NCBI RefSeq assembly: GCF_024169315.1
Contig: NZ_JALJWR010000001.1
Location: 6,312,501-6,376,500 of the forward strand
DNA length: 64,000 nt
Source of the DNA: Pseudomonas migulae
GTDB lineage: Bacteria; Pseudomonadota; Gammaproteobacteria; Pseudomonadales; Pseudomonadaceae
Reading direction: 5' to 3'
Position numbers and translations under genes: made by a program. Positions 60,339-64,000 of this stretch are shown here, in pieces. The notes beneath the pieces are model-generated. The model was not told where the DNA came from, made no database searches, and saw only the letters and a list, made by a program, of their open reading frames with translations. Each line of letters starts with the position of its first letter. Within the stretch, counting starts at the first letter, position 1.

Positions 60339-61286
60339 TTACTGCGCGGAGAAGAAATACCGCGTCAGGTGAAAGAAGATCGGCGCCGCAAAACAGATCG
60401 AGTCCATCCGGTCGAGCATGCCGCCGTGGCCCTTGATCATGGTGCCCCAGTCCTTGGCGCTGAGGCTGCGCTTGATCGCCGACATCACCAGCCCGCCGAG
60501 GAAACCCATCACCACGATGACGAACGACATCATCAGCGACTGCCAGAAACTGAACGGCGTCATCCAGAACATGCAACCGCCAATCAGCGTGGCAGACAGA
60601 CCGCCACCCACCAGGCCTTCCACGGTTTTCGACGGACTCACCAGCGGCGCAACCTTGTGCTTGCCGAAGAGCTTGCCGAACACGTACTGCAAGACATCAC
60701 TCAACTGAACGACGAACACCAGATAGAACAGCAGTAGCGCGTTCTGACCCTGGAAGCCTTCCAGGTCCAGCAGCAATAACGCAGGTGCGTGGCTGATGCA
60801 GTAGATGCAAATCATCACGCCCCACTGAATTTTGGCCGCCCGTTCCAGGAAGGCGTCGGTGTCCTGGCTCAGCACTGCAATCGCCGGCAACAGCAGGAAG
60901 GCGTACACCGGAATCAACAGCGTGAACAGCGAATACCAGTGGGTGCCGATCAGTATGTATTGCAGGGGGATCAGAATGAAAAACGCCGAAAACAGCGCGT
61001 TATGGTCGCCAAGCCGGGTCGGTGTCAGGGTGATGAATTCCCGGAGTGCGAACAGGGAAATGAAGCCGAACAGAATGACCGTCGCGTTCCCGCCCAGCAG
61101 GTAGGACACGAAGAAAATGATCACCATCCCCCACCAGGCATTCACGCGCTGATTGAGGTTTTCGATGGTTGAGATCGAGCCCTCTGTCGTAGCCCGCTTG
61201 GCCAGTATCCGACCGATGATCGAAGCGATCGCCAACAGGGCGGCAATGGCGCCGAAGAACCACAAAAACTTTTCATCAAGATTCAT
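60339..61286 (-). CDS. CDP-diacylglycerol synthase-like protein (YnbB type)
   Basis: The 315-residue protein has about eight helices and the CdsA signature in its C-terminal part (SAIKRSLSAKDWGTMIKGHG then GMLDRMDSICFAAP). It also shows SPSKTVEGLVGGGLSATLIG. It would make CDP-diacylglycerol from phosphatidate and CTP. It overlaps the acyltransferase stop region by ATGA and is last in the operon with a CDP-alcohol transferase and PlsC-like enzyme. Confidence 0.85.
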   Translation of the reverse strand: MNLDEKFLWFFGAIAALLAIASIIGRILAKRATTEGSISTIENLNQRVNAWWGMVIIFFVSYLLGGNATVILFGFISLFALREFITLTPTRLGDHNALFSAFFILIPLQYILIGTHWYSLFTLLIPVYAFLLLPAIAVLSQDTDAFLERAAKIQWGVMICIYCISHAPALLLLDLEGFQGQNALLLFYLVFVVQLSDVLQYVFGKLFGKHKVAPLVSPSKTVEGLVGGGLSATLIGGCMFWMTPFSFWQSLMMSFVIVVMGFLGGLVMSAIKRSLSAKDWGTMIKGHGGMLDRMDSICFAAPIFFHLTRYFFSAQ

Positions 61287-61891
61287 TCCGACAACCTCAC
61301 AATCGCGTCACGCGCCCGATCCAGAAACACCTGTTTTTCCTCGCCACTGATCCGTTGCAGCGGGTCGCCGATACGGATAGTGCAGATGATGGGCAGCGGG
61401 ACGTGTTTGCCTTTTGGCATGGAGCGATGCAGGTTTTCCAGGTAGATAGGCACCAAGTCAACCTCGGGGAATGTTTCGGCCAAGCGGTAAAGACCTGATT
61501 TGAAAGGACCGGGCAACGCCTCGCTGCCGCGCGTGCCTTCCGGAAAGATGATGATCGAATGGCCGGCGCGCACCACATCGAAAATCGGCTCTAGTACGTT
61601 TACGCCGGGCGCGGGGTTACGATCGATAAGTACCGCATTCAGGCCTTTCTGCGAGATGTATGACAGGAATTTGTTCTTTCCCCAGTAGTCAGCGGCCGCA
61701 ACCGGTTTCACGTTCACTCGGGCTTCCGGTGGCAGGGCGGCGATGATTGCCAGGGTGTCCATGTGGCTGGTGTGATTGGCGAAATAGATGCGCTGGCGCG
61801 AAAGATCCGGTGGGCTTTCCCACCTCGCCGTGACGCCAATGAGGAAGCGCAGAACCGAAATCAACGCATTACTGATCCACATGGGCGGCAC
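61283..61891 (-). CDS. 1-acylglycerol-3-phosphate acyltransferase (PlsC-like)
   Basis: The 202-residue enzyme carries the acyltransferase block I NHTSHMD (His40, Asp45) and block III FPEGTRG (116-122). The start is either at 61891 or the second Met at 61882; it overlaps the CDP-alcohol transferase gene by 23 bases. It would acylate lysophosphatidic acid to phosphatidate. It is shorter than typical PlsC and is a relative found with YnbA/YnbB-type genes. Confidence 0.83.
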   Translation of the reverse strand: MPPMWISNALISVLRFLIGVTARWESPPDLSRQRIYFANHTSHMDTLAIIAALPPEARVNVKPVAAADYWGKNKFLSYISQKGLNAVLIDRNPAPGVNVLEPIFDVVRAGHSIIIFPEGTRGSEALPGPFKSGLYRLAETFPEVDLVPIYLENLHRSMPKGKHVPLPIICTIRIGDPLQRISGEEKQVFLDRARDAIVRLSE

Positions 61892-62501
61892 CTTTGAGCT
61901 GCTTGGAAATGTCCAGCGTTCGCGTGACGCAAGTGGCGACGGAGCCGATGGCGATGATGGCCAGCGCGATCAACAGCACGTAATGACTGCCATAAACGCT
62001 CGCTTCGACAGCGTTCAGCACAAGACCGACCGTCATCACCGCCATCCGGTGCTGCTTGGCCATCGGGCCGATGAAGCTCTGCTTGAGACCGATCGAACCG
62101 CCAAACACCCTGACATACGCGGTCAGTGCCGCGGCCAGCGCGGCAAACCAGCCAAGGTCCGGATAACCGATGGCATACCCCAGCCCGACAATCAGCAGGC
62201 TGTCGGCAATCCGGTCGGGGAATTCGTTGTAGAGACTGCCGATGTCGGATTTCTTGCCGCCTTCGATCGCGACCATGCCGTCGAAGAGGTTGCACAGCAG
62301 GCGCAACTGAATGCCGATCGCGCAGAGGATTGACCCGGCAATGCCGTTATCGATGTTGAGCGCCACGATGCCAACGAGTGCGAAGGCGATGCTGGCCACG
62401 GAGATCTGATTGGGGGAGAGGTCGCTTTTCACCAACTGGTCGGTGATGCGTTTGGCCCATCCCGCAGAACGCGTCTTGATGGGTCTTCTGTTTTCATCCA
62501 T
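61869..62501 (-). CDS. CDP-alcohol phosphatidyltransferase, YnbA-like
   Basis: The 210-residue membrane protein has about six helices and a CDP-alcohol motif N71-LF-D74-G75-MV-A78-I79...G88-SLY-N92-EFP-D96-RIA-D100. The first and third aspartates of the common D-xx-DG-xx-AR...G-xxx-D-xxx-D motif are Asn, as in E. coli YnbA, and the Arg is Ile. It starts the three-gene operon for a phospholipid headgroup transfer. The alcohol substrate is not predictable. Confidence 0.8.
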   Translation of the reverse strand: MDENRRPIKTRSAGWAKRITDQLVKSDLSPNQISVASIAFALVGIVALNIDNGIAGSILCAIGIQLRLLCNLFDGMVAIEGGKKSDIGSLYNEFPDRIADSLLIVGLGYAIGYPDLGWFAALAAALTAYVRVFGGSIGLKQSFIGPMAKQHRMAVMTVGLVLNAVEASVYGSHYVLLIALAIIAIGSVATCVTRTLDISKQLKGAAHVDQ

Positions 62502-62607
62502 TAGCCAATGTCCATATCAATGATGAGGTACTGCTGTGGAGCGTCGATTGCTCCTTCAGCAATATAAGGCTTTCCTTGGCCTAATGCCTGCCAGTTTACT
62601 TTCTGTC

Positions 62608-62634
62608 GGATCGCCGCACCGCTCGCTCCTACAG
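62608..62634. repeat. Single REP of the second class overlapping the kinase 3' end
   Basis: GGATCGCCGCACCGCTCGCTCCTACAG-type unit; its complement occurs as the left arm of the composite REP at 55511. The stop codon of the kinase gene (62629-62631) lies inside it. Confidence 0.7.
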
Positions 62635-63936
62635 AGGTCGGGTCGGTAACTTCAACTCTGCACACAAACCGCCGCCCTCACGGTTGCTCAACGTCAGGGA
62701 GCCGCCGATGGCCAGCGCCAGTTGCTGGGCAATCGCCAGGCCCAGGCCGGTTCCGCCGGTGCTGCGGTTACGTGAATTTTCCACGCGGTAGAACGGCTCC
62801 ATCACGTGGGCCAGTTCTTCTTCGGCAATCCCGGGGCCGCGGTCCATCACCTTCAACGACAAACTGCCGCCGGGCTTCGATTGCACCTGCAACTCCGCCG
62901 CGCCGGCGAATTTGAGCGCGTTGTCCGTCAGGTTCACCAGCACACGTCGCAAGGCGTGCGGCCGGATATCGATGACGGCTTCACTTTTCCCGCTGAGCTG
63001 TACGTCTTTACCCACGTCCTGATAGTCGAACACCAGGCTGTCGAGGAACGAATCCAGATCGGTGCGGCGGTTCTCTTCGGTGGCACCATGGACGCTGCGG
63101 GCGTAGGCCACGCCTTCACGGACCAGGTGCTCCATTTCGCCGAGGTCGTTCCACAGTTTGTCTTTTTCGCTGCAATCGTCCATCAGTTCGGCGCGCAGTT
63201 TCATGCGCGTGATCGGCGTTTGCAGATCGTGGGAAATCGCCGCCAGCAGTTGCATGCGTTCTTTCAGATAGGCCGCGATGCGCGCCTGCATGGCGTTGAA
63301 TGCCATGGCGGCATGGGCGACTTCGGTCGGGCCTTTTTCATCCAGGAGCACGGCGTGGGTGTTGGGGTCCAGGGTTTCCACCGCCTGCGCGAGGCGGGTG
63401 AGGGGACGGATGGCGATTCGCACGGCCAGCCAGGTGCAGAGGATCATCAGCAATAGTTGGCCCAGCAGAACGGTGGGCAACCAGGGCGACAGCGGCACCA
63501 TCGAGGGGCGCACGTCGATGGTCACCGGGCTGCCATCGGCCAGTTTCAGATGGACCTGGAAGTGTTTTACCGGACCGGGAATGTCGGTCATGGTCATCGG
63601 GTAGTCCTTGCCGATGGCGTCCTTGATCGAGGTCATCGCAATCGGCGTATCGCTCATGGCCGTGCCCGGCGAGCCTTCATTCAGCAAGTAGCGGTAGTTG
63701 CGGCGATCCAGCTGTTTCAACCAACTCATGCGCTCTTCGGCCGGCAAGCGGTCGAGGATGGCAATGGAGGTCGAAACGTCGGTTTCCAGATTGCCCAGCA
63801 TGGTGTTTTTCGCGCTTTCGTAACGCTCGTAATACTGCGCGCCGAAAGACAACGCCTGCGCCAGAATCAAACCGATCAGGAAGATCAGCGACAACCGCGA
63901 GGCGAGGGTACGAGGCCAGTGCAATGAGCGTTTCAT
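62629..63936 (-). CDS. OmpR-type sensor histidine kinase
   Basis: The 435-residue kinase has two membrane helices (about 12-32 and 163-183), a short periplasmic loop, a HAMP domain (IAIRPLTRLAQAVETL), H-box with His236 (AAISHDLQTPITRMKL), N-box (NLTDNALKFA) and G boxes (DRGPGIAEEEL, GGTGLGLAIAQQL). It resembles EnvZ/PhoQ-type membrane kinases. It overlaps the response regulator stop (ATGA), which begins to the right of the window. The stimulus is not evident. Confidence 0.85.
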   Translation of the reverse strand: MKRSLHWPRTLASRLSLIFLIGLILAQALSFGAQYYERYESAKNTMLGNLETDVSTSIAILDRLPAEERMSWLKQLDRRNYRYLLNEGSPGTAMSDTPIAMTSIKDAIGKDYPMTMTDIPGPVKHFQVHLKLADGSPVTIDVRPSMVPLSPWLPTVLLGQLLLMILCTWLAVRIAIRPLTRLAQAVETLDPNTHAVLLDEKGPTEVAHAAMAFNAMQARIAAYLKERMQLLAAISHDLQTPITRMKLRAELMDDCSEKDKLWNDLGEMEHLVREGVAYARSVHGATEENRRTDLDSFLDSLVFDYQDVGKDVQLSGKSEAVIDIRPHALRRVLVNLTDNALKFAGAAELQVQSKPGGSLSLKVMDRGPGIAEEELAHVMEPFYRVENSRNRSTGGTGLGLAIAQQLALAIGGSLTLSNREGGGLCAELKLPTRPL

Positions 63937-64000
63937 GACGGAGCACCGAGGACTTCCACCGGAAGGGAAAACACATAGCCCTCACTGCGCACGGTCTTGA
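63933..64000 (-). CDS. OmpR-family response regulator, C-terminal fragment
   Basis: Only the last codons are inside the window. They read KTVRSEGYVFSLPVEVLGAP then Ser and stop. TVRxxGYxF is the winged-helix wing signature of OmpR-type regulators. It overlaps the kinase start by ATGA and is the cognate regulator. Confidence 0.8.
   Translation of the reverse strand, partial: KTVRSEGYVFSLPVEVLGAPS

Overview
The window is high-GC Pseudomonas DNA, most like the P. fluorescens group. The evidence is the codon bias, at least a dozen REP palindromes of the GTGGGAGCGGGCTTGC(T/C)CGCGA type between genes, and several gene sets in the order known from Pseudomonas (dhcR-dhcA-dhcB-atoB, hglS, aotJ, aruF/aruG-like). 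No rRNA, tRNA or CRISPR array was seen. All coordinates and calls come from reading the sequence; no database search was run.

Layout. 1-7.9 kb: a metal-oxidation locus with a sensor kinase (cut by the window start), a 935-residue multicopper oxidase, a SCO1-cytochrome c fusion, a second paralogous sensor kinase and an NtrC-type regulator. It resembles the mnxS1/mcoA/mnxS2/mnxR Mn(II)-oxidation genes of P. putida GB-1. 7.9-14.8 kb: a small secreted protein, a methyltransferase, an ABC export system with an AttH-like lipoprotein, and three small proteins. 14.8-26.1 kb: a type VI secretion (T6SS) effector island on the minus strand, in transcription order hcp, vgrG, DUF4123 adaptor, VasX-like effector and three tandem DUF6708 membrane proteins (probable immunity). 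The middle DUF6708 gene has an in-frame stop, and a decayed VanW-like gene lies at the edge. A sigma-54-type promoter and three identical-architecture palindromes lie upstream of hcp.

26-44.8 kb: metabolic and regulatory genes. These are a DJ-1/PfpI protein, HglS (lysine catabolism), a hydrolase plus Baeyer-Villiger-type monooxygenase, a MASE2-GGDEF diguanylate cyclase, an M20 peptidase, oxaloacetate decarboxylase, an AruF/AruG-like pair, cobF with a degenerate phosphatase, a GlxA-type regulator opposite a rhodanese, a GATase, an AotJ-like binding protein and an AstE-like deacylase. 44.8-56.7 kb: a frameshifted ParS/MbcA antitoxin remnant, small redox genes, an Nramp transporter, the carnitine/acetoacetate CoA-transferase operon with its LysR regulator, a sirtuin and a methyltransferase. 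56.7-64 kb: an FmdA-type amidase, a DUF692/DUF2063 pair with no visible precursor peptide, a three-gene phospholipid operon (CDP-alcohol transferase, PlsC, CdsA-like), and an OmpR-type two-component system cut by the window end.

The most distinctive parts are the T6SS island with its putative sigma-54 control region, the Mn-oxidation locus, the precursor-less DUF692/DUF2063 pair, and an inverted repeat around a REP that runs into the 3' ends of two unrelated convergent genes.
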